Source: DATJLY01 sp963729295
GTDB lineage: Bacteria > Pseudomonadota > Alphaproteobacteria > ATCC43930 > CGMCC-115725
NCBI GenBank assembly: GCA_963729295.1
Contig: CAVSNJ010000029.1
Span: 248,001 to 312,000, forward strand
Length of the DNA stretch: 64,000 bases
Reading direction: 5' to 3'
This document shows positions 26,547 to 33,226 of this stretch, piece after piece. The notes beneath the pieces are model-generated. The model was not told the DNA's origin. It was given only the letters and a program-made list of their open reading frames with translations, and did not search any database. The position numbers and the translations under genes are program-made. Positions within the stretch are counted from its first letter, which is position 1; each line of letters starts with the position of its first letter.

Positions 26547-27856
26547 TGCTTGGCTCCAAGTCGCGCGAGGGCGGATTCGGAAGAAAGCTCTTGGCGCTGA
26601 CCGGTGCGGCGCTCCTTCAATTCGACGGTGCCGGACGCGAGCCCGCGCGGGCCCACCACGATCTGCCACGGCAATCCGATGAGGTCCATCGCCGCGAACT
26701 TGGCGCCCGGGGAGTCCTCGCGGTCGTCGTAGAGCGCGGATATCCCCGCCTCGGCGAGCGCGCCATAGAGCGCGTCAGCAGCCGCGCGGCACTTGGCGTC
26801 GGCGGCGCGCAGATTGATGAGGCCGACGCGGAACGGCGTCACGCTTTCCGGCCAGATGATGCCGTCATTGTCGTGGCTCGCTTCGATGATGGCGCCGACG
26901 AGGCGCGACACGCCGATGCCGTAGGACCCCATCTCGACCGGCACTTGCGCGCCGTCGGGACCAGCAACCGTGGCGCCCATGGGGCTCGAGTATTTCGTGC
27001 CGAAATAAAACACCTGTCCCACCTCGATGCCGCGGGCGCGGCGGCGGCGTTCGGCCGGCACGCGCGCCTCGAACTCGGCGGCATCGTGCTTCTCGTCGGT
27101 CGCGGCGTACCAGCGGCGGACATAATCTTCGACCGTGGGCGAGGCCGGATCGATGCTGTTCTCGTCGAGCTGCGCGATGTCGCTATCGTAGAACAGCTCG
27201 CTTTCGCCGGTGTCCGCCTCGATGTGGAATTCGTGGCTCAAGTCGCCGCCGATCGGCCCCGTGTCGGCGCGCACCGGAACGGGCGTCACTCCCATGCGCC
27301 GGAACGTCTTCATATAGGCCACGAACATCGCAAAATAGGAGCGGATCGCGCCCGCCTTGTCGATGTCGAAGGAATAATTGTCCTTCATCAGGAACTCGCG
27401 CCCGCGCATCACCCCGAAGCGCGGCCGCACCTCGTCGCGGAATTTCCATTGGATGTGATAGAGGTTCTTCGGCAGGTCGCGATAGGACTTGATGGCGCTG
27501 CGGAAAATGTCGGTGATGAGCTCTTCGTTGGTGGGCCCATAAAGCATGTCGCGCTCGTGCCGGTCCTTTATGCGCAGCATCTCCTTGCCGTAATCGTCGT
27601 AGCGGCCGCTTTCGCGCCACAGCTCGGCCGGCTGCAGGGTCGGCATCAAAAGCTCCTGCGCGCCGGCGCGGTCCTGCTCCTCGCGCACGATCTGCTCGAG
27701 GTTCTTGAGCACGCGAAAGCCCAGCGGCAGCCACGTATAGATCCCGGCGCTCGCCTGGCGGATCATGCCGGCGCGCAGCATGAGCCGGTGCGACGCAATC
27801 TGCGCCTCGCTCGGCGTTTCCTTGAGGAGCGGCAGAAAATACTGTGACAGACGCAT
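26543..27856 (-). CDS. proS: Prolyl-tRNA synthetase (short alphaproteobacterial form)
   Basis: This 437-residue class II synthetase charges tRNA-Pro. Motif 1 is around PLGFRVLKNLEQIVREE, motif 2 is WKFRDEVRPRFGVMRGREFLMKDNYSFD, and motif 3 is MGSYGIGVSRLVGAIIE. The anticodon-binding domain begins near residue 345 (VTPFRVGLINLRAADAK). The long INS editing domain of the Escherichia coli enzyme is absent between motifs 2 and 3, the known condition in alphaproteobacteria. The ATG at 27856 is the normal N-terminus (MRLSQYFLPLLKETPSEA). It overlaps the lolC start by four bases, so it heads a proS-lolC-lolD unit. Confidence 0.97.
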   Translation of the reverse strand: MRLSQYFLPLLKETPSEAQIASHRLMLRAGMIRQASAGIYTWLPLGFRVLKNLEQIVREEQDRAGAQELLMPTLQPAELWRESGRYDDYGKEMLRIKDRHERDMLYGPTNEELITDIFRSAIKSYRDLPKNLYHIQWKFRDEVRPRFGVMRGREFLMKDNYSFDIDKAGAIRSYFAMFVAYMKTFRRMGVTPVPVRADTGPIGGDLSHEFHIEADTGESELFYDSDIAQLDENSIDPASPTVEDYVRRWYAATDEKHDAAEFEARVPAERRRRARGIEVGQVFYFGTKYSSPMGATVAGPDGAQVPVEMGSYGIGVSRLVGAIIEASHDNDGIIWPESVTPFRVGLINLRAADAKCRAAADALYGALAEAGISALYDDREDSPGAKFAAMDLIGLPWQIVVGPRGLASGTVELKERRTGQRQELSSESALARLGAKQ

Positions 27857-27910
27857 CAGGCCCTCGCTTCGCGCGGAGCCAAATCTAGGGCATGGCCGGA
27901 GGGAGGGGAA

Positions 27911-28342
27911 TCAGCGCTTCTGGGCGCAGGCGGATCGGAGCGCCGCGCTCGCGTCGGGCGCAAGCGGCTTGCCGTTGAAATAGGCCTGCCCGTCCTTCAC
28001 CGTGACATAGCCGACGATGGCCTTGCCGGCATAGGCGCCGCCCGCCTGCGGCACTTCGAAGCGGCCGGCGAGGCTCGAGCTCAGCTCGATCGTGGTGGTC
28101 TCGGCCTTGACCGGCGAAGGCTCCTGCGGCAGGTCGGCGGGCGCCACGGCGCTGCCGTCGGCGGCGACGCCCGGCACGTATTCGGCTCCGGCAAGGGCCG
28201 AGCACGGCGCTCCCGCGACCTCGAGCCTGCCGCCCGGCGCGACGCTGACAGCGGCGGGCGCCGGCGCGGGGTCGGGCATGGACGTGTCGGCGAGCGCCGG
28301 GCCCGCGCCCAGCGCGACGATAAGGAGAAGCGCGATCCGCAT
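27911..28342 (-). CDS. Hypothetical secreted protein
   Basis: This 143-residue protein has a clear Sec signal peptide (MRIALLLIVALGAGPALA, cleavage probably before DTS) and so acts in the periplasm or outside. The mature part is Pro- and Ala-rich at first (PDPAPAPAAVSVAPGG), with two Cys residues (APCSALAG, RSACAQKR) that could form a disulfide. The centre reads GRFEVPQAGGAYAGKAIVGYVTVKDGQAYFNGKPL. I do not recognise a domain. The ATG at 28342 follows AAGGAGAAGCGCGATCCGC. It lies downstream of tag and upstream of proS on the same strand. A 17-bp palindrome sits about 50 bases upstream of its start. Confidence 0.7.
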   Translation of the reverse strand: MRIALLLIVALGAGPALADTSMPDPAPAPAAVSVAPGGRLEVAGAPCSALAGAEYVPGVAADGSAVAPADLPQEPSPVKAETTTIELSSSLAGRFEVPQAGGAYAGKAIVGYVTVKDGQAYFNGKPLAPDASAALRSACAQKR

Positions 28343-28393
28343 GGGGATAAATCGTAGGCGCGCCGGATTAAAAATTGTTCAGAGCGGACTTTA

Positions 28394-28532
28394 CACGCAG
28401 AATCTGCGTGACGAGTTGAGGGGAGTTTCGTACACTCCGCTCCGCCCGCAAAGATCGCGCGTCAGATGCGACAGGGCCCAAGTTTAGGGAGGATTTGCCG
28501 TGGGCAACGGTACGGGGAGGCGACCCTAAACT
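28394..28532. repeat. Intergenic inverted repeats between tag and the secreted protein gene
   Basis: Three inverted repeats lie in this 247-base gap. CACGCAGA/TCTGCGTG (28394-28410) is a perfect 8-1-8 palindrome close to the start of the minus-strand secreted protein gene. AGTTTAGGG at 28481-28489 pairs with CCCTAAACT at 28524-28532, and between them TTGCC/GGCAA (28495-28507) forms a second small stem. The first has the size of a repressor operator; the nested pair could fold as an RNA hairpin or end the tag transcript, though no T-run follows it. Function is not shown by sequence. Confidence 0.45.
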
Positions 28533-28589
28533 AAAGAATGCGGTGTTACATCGCACGACGCTTCGGCAAGATCAGTTTCTGGTCTTGCC

Positions 28590-29192
28590 TTATTTTTTTG
28601 TGTTTACTGTAGTCTTCCGAGTTTTCTTTACCGTATTCTTCGCCTTTGCTTGGGACGCACGGTGCCAGGGCGGACCCAATCGCAGGATTTGCGCCTGAAC
28701 CGGACAGCTCGCGACATGCGCCCCCGGCAGGTAGCCGAGGCTCATCAGGAACTCGCCGACGATCTCGCCGCCGGTGAAGCGGAACGTGTCGCGGAAGAGC
28801 TTCACCCAGCGATCTTTCGCAAGCGGATGATGGCGATCGATCCACGCCGCGAACGAGCCCTCGCGCGCGGCGATGTCGAGCACCGTGCGCGCGTTCGAGA
28901 CGATCGCTTCGATCTTGAGCCGGTTGCGGATGATGCCGGCATCGGCGAGGAGGCGGCGCTTGTCGGCCGCGCCGAAGCGCGCGATGCGCTCGAGGTCGTA
29001 ATTCGCGAACGCCGCGGCGAAGGCCGCGCGCTTCTTGAGCACGGTGAGCCACGAAAGCCCGGCCTGGTTGATCTCGAGCACGAGGCGCTCGAACAGCACG
29101 CGGTCATCGCGCGACGGGAAACCGTATTCGCCGTTGTGATAGGGGCCGTGGATCGGATGGCTTGGCGCCATCGCGCAATATTCGGCGCTCAT
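28590..29192 (-). CDS. tag: DNA-3-methyladenine glycosylase I
   Basis: This 200-residue base-excision repair enzyme removes 3-methyladenine from alkylated DNA. The Tag fold is seen in GPYHNGEYGFPSRDDRVLFERL, the catalytic-pocket segment LEINQAGLSWLTVLKKRAAF, and IIRNRLKIEAIVSNARTVL. The start ATG at 29192 overlaps the DUF1467 stop by one base. The last about 20 residues form a lysine- and threonine-rich tail (KAKNTVKKTRKTTVNTKK) encoded by AT-rich DNA unlike the rest of the gene; it may bind DNA, or mark a shifted or recently acquired 3' end. The zinc-binding His/Cys pattern of the Escherichia coli enzyme is only partly visible at the C-terminus. Confidence 0.9.
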   Translation of the reverse strand: MSAEYCAMAPSHPIHGPYHNGEYGFPSRDDRVLFERLVLEINQAGLSWLTVLKKRAAFAAAFANYDLERIARFGAADKRRLLADAGIIRNRLKIEAIVSNARTVLDIAAREGSFAAWIDRHHPLAKDRWVKLFRDTFRFTGGEIVGEFLMSLGYLPGAHVASCPVQAQILRLGPPWHRASQAKAKNTVKKTRKTTVNTKK

Positions 29193-29428
29193 CAAGGTCC
29201 CCGGAAGCTTATGAGGTTGGAATTGACGAGCCAGTAGAGCGCCAGCCAGAGCACGCACGCAACGACCGTCGTCACCGCCGCCTTGAGCTTGAGGCGCGGA
29301 TTGACCGGCGCGCCGGCGTCGTGGCCAGGCTCGGGAGTCTCCGCGCGCCGCACGCCGAACGGCAGGATGGTGAAGATCACGAGCCACCAGATGACGACAT
29401 AAGCGGCGCCGCCGATGAACCAGTTCAT
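29192..29428 (-). CDS. DUF1467 family inner-membrane protein
   Basis: This 78-residue protein has two membrane helices (AAYVVIWWLVIFTILPFGV near residues 8-26 and AAVTTVVACVLWLALYWLV near 50-68) with a short polar loop (RRAETPEPGHDAGAP) between. It matches the DUF1467 family, which in alphaproteobacteria sits next to mce and proS as here; its function is unknown. It overlaps mce by four bases (ATGA) and tag by one base, so it is translationally coupled on both sides. Confidence 0.88.
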   Translation of the reverse strand: MNWFIGGAAYVVIWWLVIFTILPFGVRRAETPEPGHDAGAPVNPRLKLKAAVTTVVACVLWLALYWLVNSNLISFRGP

Positions 29429-29832
29429 CGCGCTTCCTCGAGCTCGATGAGCGTGCCGCAGAAATCGCGCGGGCTGAGGAAGAGGACGGGCTTGCCGTGC
29501 GCGCCGATCCGGGGCTCGCCGTCGCCGAGGACGCGCGCGCCCGTCGCCTCGAGCCGATCGCGCGCCGCGAGCAGATCTTCGACCTCGAAGCAGAGATGGT
29601 GGACCCCGCCCGCGGGATGGCGCGCCAGGAATTGCGCGATCGGCGAGTTCTCGCCCAAGGGCGAGATCAGCTCGATCTTGGCGTTGGGGAGCGTCACGAA
29701 CACGGTGGTGACGCCGTGCTCGGGGAGCGGCACGGGCGCCGAGACCTCGGCGCCGAGCGTGCCGCGATATATTTCTGCTGCCGTTTTCACGTCGGCGACC
29801 GCTATGGCGACATGATTGAGGCGGCCGATCAT
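29425..29832 (-). CDS. mce: Methylmalonyl-CoA epimerase
   Basis: This 135-residue vicinal-oxygen-chelate enzyme interconverts (2S)- and (2R)-methylmalonyl-CoA in propionyl-CoA metabolism. The two half-folds are visible: LNHVAIAVADVKTAAEIY with the metal-ligand His and KIELISPLGENSPI, then GGVHHLCFEVEDLLAARDRL and GTLIELEEA with the terminal Glu ligand. No mutase or carboxylase gene lies in the window. It lies 18 bases downstream of rnj and overlaps DUF1467 by four bases in the conserved alphaproteobacterial order. Confidence 0.94.
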   Translation of the reverse strand: MIGRLNHVAIAVADVKTAAEIYRGTLGAEVSAPVPLPEHGVTTVFVTLPNAKIELISPLGENSPIAQFLARHPAGGVHHLCFEVEDLLAARDRLEATGARVLGDGEPRIGAHGKPVLFLSPRDFCGTLIELEEAR

Positions 29833-29850
29833 GGGTCCCTCCCCTCCCCG

Positions 29851-31533
29851 TCAGCCGAGCCGGACGACATGGATCTCGGTGACCGGGCGCTTGCCGTGGC
29901 GGGCGCGGATGAAGCGGCGCACGGCGATTCGCGCGGCCTCGTGCACGACGGCATCATCGCGCCGCCCGCGCGGCGGCAGCCCGCGGAGCGCGGCCGCGAC
30001 CGCATCGGACAGCTCTTGCGCCAGATCGTCGTCGCCGGCGAGGCCCTGCACGCTGACGCGCGGGGGCGCCACGCTATTTCCGTCGCGATCGAGCACTATC
30101 GTCGCCAGCGCCGTGCCATTGAAGGTCATGCGCTGGCGGTTCTTGAGCGTCTCGCCGGCGGCGTCGAGGAGCGCGTTGCCGTCGGCGGCCAGGCGCCCCG
30201 TCGGCACATGGCCGACGACGCCCGCGGGGCCGGGCGCCAGACGCACGACCTCGCCGTTCCGCGTTACGATCGTTTGCCGCACGCCGCAGGCTTCGGCGAG
30301 CTTCGCCTGCGCCAGAAGATGGCGCGCCTCGCCATGGACCGGCACGGCGATGGCCGGCCGCACGGCGCGGTACATCTGCACGAGCTCGTCCTGCGCCGGA
30401 TGGCCCGAGACATGGACGAAATGGTCGTGCTCGGTGACGATCTCGACGCCCGCTCGCACGAGCGCGTTCTGCAAGCGCCCGATCGCGCGCTCGTTGCCCG
30501 GGATGACGCGCGAGGAAAAGATCACCGTGTCGCCCGCCTCGAGCACGATATGCGCGTGCTCGTCCTCGGCGATGCGCGCCAGCGCCGAGCGCGGCTCGCC
30601 CTGGCTTCCGGTGCAGAGCAGCAGCACTTTGTCGCGCGGCAGATATGCTGCTTCCTCCTCGGTGAGGAAGGGGGCGACATCGGCGAGGTAGCCCGTCTCG
30701 CGCGCGGCGCGCTCGATGCGCCAGAGCGAGCGCCCGACCAGCGCCGCCTGCCGGCCATGCGCGGCGGCAGCGGCAGCGGCCGATTGCAGACGCGCGACGT
30801 TCGAGGCGAAGCACGCGATCGCGACGCGGTTTTCGCAGCGCCCGACGAGATCGATCAGCGCGTCGCGGACTTGCGCCTCCGAGCCCGAATTCCCCGGCCG
30901 CATCGCATTCGTCGAATCGCAGATCATGGCGAGGACGCCCGAATGCCCCAAGCGTTCCAATGCCGCCATGTCGTAGGGCAGCCCGAGCGTCGGCTCAGGA
31001 TCGAATTTCCAGTCGCCCGTGTGCAGCACCGCGCCCAGTTTCGTGCGCAGCACGACGGCGTTGGGCTCGGGGATCGAATGGGTGAGCGTCAACAGCTCGA
31101 GCTCGAACGGGCCGACGCTGAACTTGCCCGAAAGCGGCACCTCGATGATCGGCACCTCGGTCTCGAGCCCGGCCTCGGCGAGCTTCAGGCGCAGCACCGC
31201 GGCCGTGAAGGGCGTGGCATAGACCGGGCATTTGAGGCGCGGCCAAAGATAGGGGATGGCGCCGATGTGATCCTCGTGCGCGTGCGTCGCGACGAGCCCC
31301 GCGAGCGACCCGCGCCGTTCCTCGATGAAGGCGGGATCGGCCATCAGCACCTCGATGCCGGGCATGGTGCCGTCGGCGAAGGTGATGCCGCAATCGATCA
31401 TCAGCCATTGCCCGGCGAAGCCGTAGAGCGACATGTTCATGCCGATCTCGCCGACGCCGCCGAGCGCGAGGAAGGTGAGCTCGTCGGGCCGGATGTCGGG
31501 CGCGGAGGCAGGCGCGGGCGCGGACTCGGTCAT
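29851..31533 (-). CDS. rnj: Ribonuclease J
   Basis: This 560-residue metallo-beta-lactamase/beta-CASP ribonuclease matures and degrades RNA, with both 5' exonuclease and endonuclease activity in studied members. The metal site is THAHEDHIGAIPYL with supporting His in LTHSIPEPNAVVL and HTGDWKFD. The beta-CASP region includes ICDSTNAMRPG, ACFASNVARLQS and LLLCTGSQGEPRSALARI, and HVSGHPAQDELVQMYRAVRP is the conserved phosphate-pocket segment. The start ATG at 31533 (MTESAPAPAS) overlaps the coaX stop as ATGA; the open frame runs far upstream through coaX but that part is shadow. Confidence 0.95.
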   Translation of the reverse strand: MTESAPAPASAPDIRPDELTFLALGGVGEIGMNMSLYGFAGQWLMIDCGITFADGTMPGIEVLMADPAFIEERRGSLAGLVATHAHEDHIGAIPYLWPRLKCPVYATPFTAAVLRLKLAEAGLETEVPIIEVPLSGKFSVGPFELELLTLTHSIPEPNAVVLRTKLGAVLHTGDWKFDPEPTLGLPYDMAALERLGHSGVLAMICDSTNAMRPGNSGSEAQVRDALIDLVGRCENRVAIACFASNVARLQSAAAAAAAHGRQAALVGRSLWRIERAARETGYLADVAPFLTEEEAAYLPRDKVLLLCTGSQGEPRSALARIAEDEHAHIVLEAGDTVIFSSRVIPGNERAIGRLQNALVRAGVEIVTEHDHFVHVSGHPAQDELVQMYRAVRPAIAVPVHGEARHLLAQAKLAEACGVRQTIVTRNGEVVRLAPGPAGVVGHVPTGRLAADGNALLDAAGETLKNRQRMTFNGTALATIVLDRDGNSVAPPRVSVQGLAGDDDLAQELSDAVAAALRGLPPRGRRDDAVVHEAARIAVRRFIRARHGKRPVTEIHVVRLG

Positions 31534-32303
31534 CGTTTCTTGTTGCGCTCGTAGATGAGTTTCAGGCCCCAGAGCGTGAGATCGGGGTCGGTCGCCTCGA
31601 CCGCCGGGATCGAGCCGTCGAAAAGCGGCGCGAGGCCGCCCGTGGCGATGGCGCGCATGGGTGCGCCGAATTCGCGCTTGATGCGGGCGACGATGCCTTC
31701 GACGAGGCCGACATAGCCCCAGAAGATGCCGGACTGCATGCAGGCGACGGTGCTCGTGCCGATCACCTTCTCGGTGCGCGCGACCTGTACGGACGGCAAT
31801 TTCGCCGCCGCCATGGCGAGCGCCTGGAGCGACAGGTTGATGCCGGGCGCGATTGCGCCGCCGCAATAGTTGCCGTCGCGGTCGACCACGTCGAAGGTCG
31901 TGGCCGTGCCGAAATCGACGATGACGAGCGGCCCCTTGTAGCGCTCGTGCGCCGCTACCGTGTTGACGAGGCGGTCGGCGCCCACTTCCTCGGGCCGGTC
32001 GACGCGCGCCTCGATCCCGATCGCGACATCGGGCGCGCCGACGATCAGCGGATCGCTGTTGCAATAGGCGCGGCACAGGCGGCGCAGGTTGAAATTCGCG
32101 TCCGGCACGACGCTCGAGATGATGGCGCCGTCGATGTCGTCGCGCGAGAGATGCTCGAGCGCCAACAGGTGATCGAGCCACACGACATGCTCGTCGGCGG
32201 TGCGGCGCGCATCGGTGCCGGCGCGCCACGCGCCCTTCAATTCGGCGCCGTCCCACACGGCGAACACCGTGTTGGTGTTGTTGGCGCTGATCGCAAGCAG
32301 CAT
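31530..32303 (-). CDS. coaX: Type III pantothenate kinase
   Basis: This 257-residue enzyme performs the first step of coenzyme A synthesis, phosphorylating pantothenate; type III enzymes are ASKHA-fold and insensitive to CoA feedback. VGADRLVNTVAAH and IVDFGTATTFDVVDRDG carry the catalytic Asp and substrate-binding residues, followed by GGAIAPGINLSLQAL and ATGGLAPLF. The start ATG at 32303 follows GGAGAGGATCG. The N-terminal nucleotide motif reads AISANNTNT, where the family usually has Asp in place of the Ser and Gly in place of the second Asn; this may be lineage variation. It overlaps rnj by four bases and lies 17 bases after birA. Confidence 0.93.
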   Translation of the reverse strand: MLLAISANNTNTVFAVWDGAELKGAWRAGTDARRTADEHVVWLDHLLALEHLSRDDIDGAIISSVVPDANFNLRRLCRAYCNSDPLIVGAPDVAIGIEARVDRPEEVGADRLVNTVAAHERYKGPLVIVDFGTATTFDVVDRDGNYCGGAIAPGINLSLQALAMAAAKLPSVQVARTEKVIGTSTVACMQSGIFWGYVGLVEGIVARIKREFGAPMRAIATGGLAPLFDGSIPAVEATDPDLTLWGLKLIYERNKKR

Positions 32304-32320
32304 CGATCCTCTCCTTGCCC

Positions 32321-33226
32321 TCACGAAGCGGGAAAGACTTCGCCCGCCGCGATCGCCCGCGTGCCGCCCGGCATCACCAGCAGAAGCCGTCCCGCCTCGT
32401 CGAGCCCATCGAACCGTCCCTCGATCTCACCGTCCGGCAGGCGGACGCGGATCGCCTCGCCCAAGCGTGTCGCGCGCGCGAGCCAGGCCGCGCGCAGCGG
32501 CGCAAAACCCCTCTGCCAGATCTCGTACCAGGCGAGAAGCCGCGCGCCCAATATGGGAAGTACGGCGTCCGGCGTCACCTCCACGCACGCTGCCGCGAGC
32601 GAGGTCGCGGGATAGGGCTGATCGGCGGGATGGGACGCGAGGTTCATGCCGATGCCGATCACCAGATATTCGAGCCGATCGCCTGCCGAACGGGATTCGA
32701 GCAGGATGCCGGCGAGCTTCGCCCCGCCCAGAAGCACGTCGTTCGGCCATTTGAGAGTGATTTCGGCGGCATGTGAGCCGGATTGCTCTAAACCGTCGTT
32801 CCCGCGCAAGCGGGCTTCGCGCCTGCCGAGCGTCCACTGGACGCTCGGCGGCGGCGAAGGGGCGAGCGACGTGCCGTTGTCCTGGGCCCCCGCTTTCGCG
32901 GGGGCGACGGGCGGATACTCCCCGCTTTCGCGGGGATGACGGCCACGTAAGAAATGCTCCGCCGTTTCGGCGGCGGCGAGCGCGGCGGCAAATCCCAACT
33001 GCGCCGCCTCGGCGGCGGAGCGGGATGGACGCAGCAGCAGCGAGCAATGGAGATTGCCGGCCGGCGACGTCCAGGCGTTGCCGCGCCGGCCGCGGCCCGC
33101 GCTCTGCTCGCGCGCGAGGATCAGCGTGAACTCGGGCGCGCCGGCGGCGGCCCTGCGCCGCGCCTCGTCATTCGTGCTGTCGATCCGCTCGAAAGTGTGG
33201 AGGCGGAATGGACCGGGAAGCATCAT
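32321..33226 (-). CDS. birA: Biotin--[acetyl-CoA-carboxylase] ligase with an in-frame repeat insertion
   Basis: This biotin protein ligase, here 301 residues, activates biotin and attaches it to carboxylase carrier lysines. It lacks an N-terminal helix-turn-helix, so it is ligase-only. RIDSTNDEARRR, the biotinyl-adenylate loop SAGRGRRGNAWTSPAGNL and KWPNDVLLGGAKLAGIL with the catalytic-region Lys are all present. Between AAETAEHFL and EITLKWPNDVL lie about 50-60 extra residues (RHPRESGEYP, APAKAGAQ, REARLRGNDG) that correspond to palindromic repeat DNA, not to the BirA fold. The insertion keeps the frame. The start ATG at 33226 (or the adjacent 33223) overlaps the nuoN stop. Confidence 0.9.
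   Translation of the reverse strand: MMLPGPFRLHTFERIDSTNDEARRRAAAGAPEFTLILAREQSAGRGRRGNAWTSPAGNLHCSLLLRPSRSAAEAAQLGFAAALAAAETAEHFLRGRHPRESGEYPPVAPAKAGAQDNGTSLAPSPPPSVQWTLGRREARLRGNDGLEQSGSHAAEITLKWPNDVLLGGAKLAGILLESRSAGDRLEYLVIGIGMNLASHPADQPYPATSLAAACVEVTPDAVLPILGARLLAWYEIWQRGFAPLRAAWLARATRLGEAIRVRLPDGEIEGRFDGLDEAGRLLLVMPGGTRAIAAGEVFPAS
32793..32942. repeat. Composite palindromic repeat element inside birA
   Basis: A roughly 150-bp cluster has three copies of a terminal module: CCGTCGTTCCCGCGCAAGCGGG at 32793-32814 on plus, and related modules on minus at 32887-32910 (with CCCCCGC/GCGGGGG arms) and 32920-32942 (with CCCCGC/GCGGGG arms, then ATGACGG). In the middle, 32825-32849 is a perfect 12-1-12 palindrome with arms GCCGAGCGTCCA and TGGACGCTCGGC. 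The outer modules face each other, as in a REP-pair or MITE-like unit. It is read through in frame by birA. The modules resemble the dispersed repeats that often produce PAKAGIQ-like peptides in bacterial genomes. Confidence 0.85.

Noticed and set aside
32761..32960. CRISPR array at the repeats inside birA
   Set aside because: The modules are palindromic, in mixed orientation and unevenly spaced, with no unique spacers of constant length.
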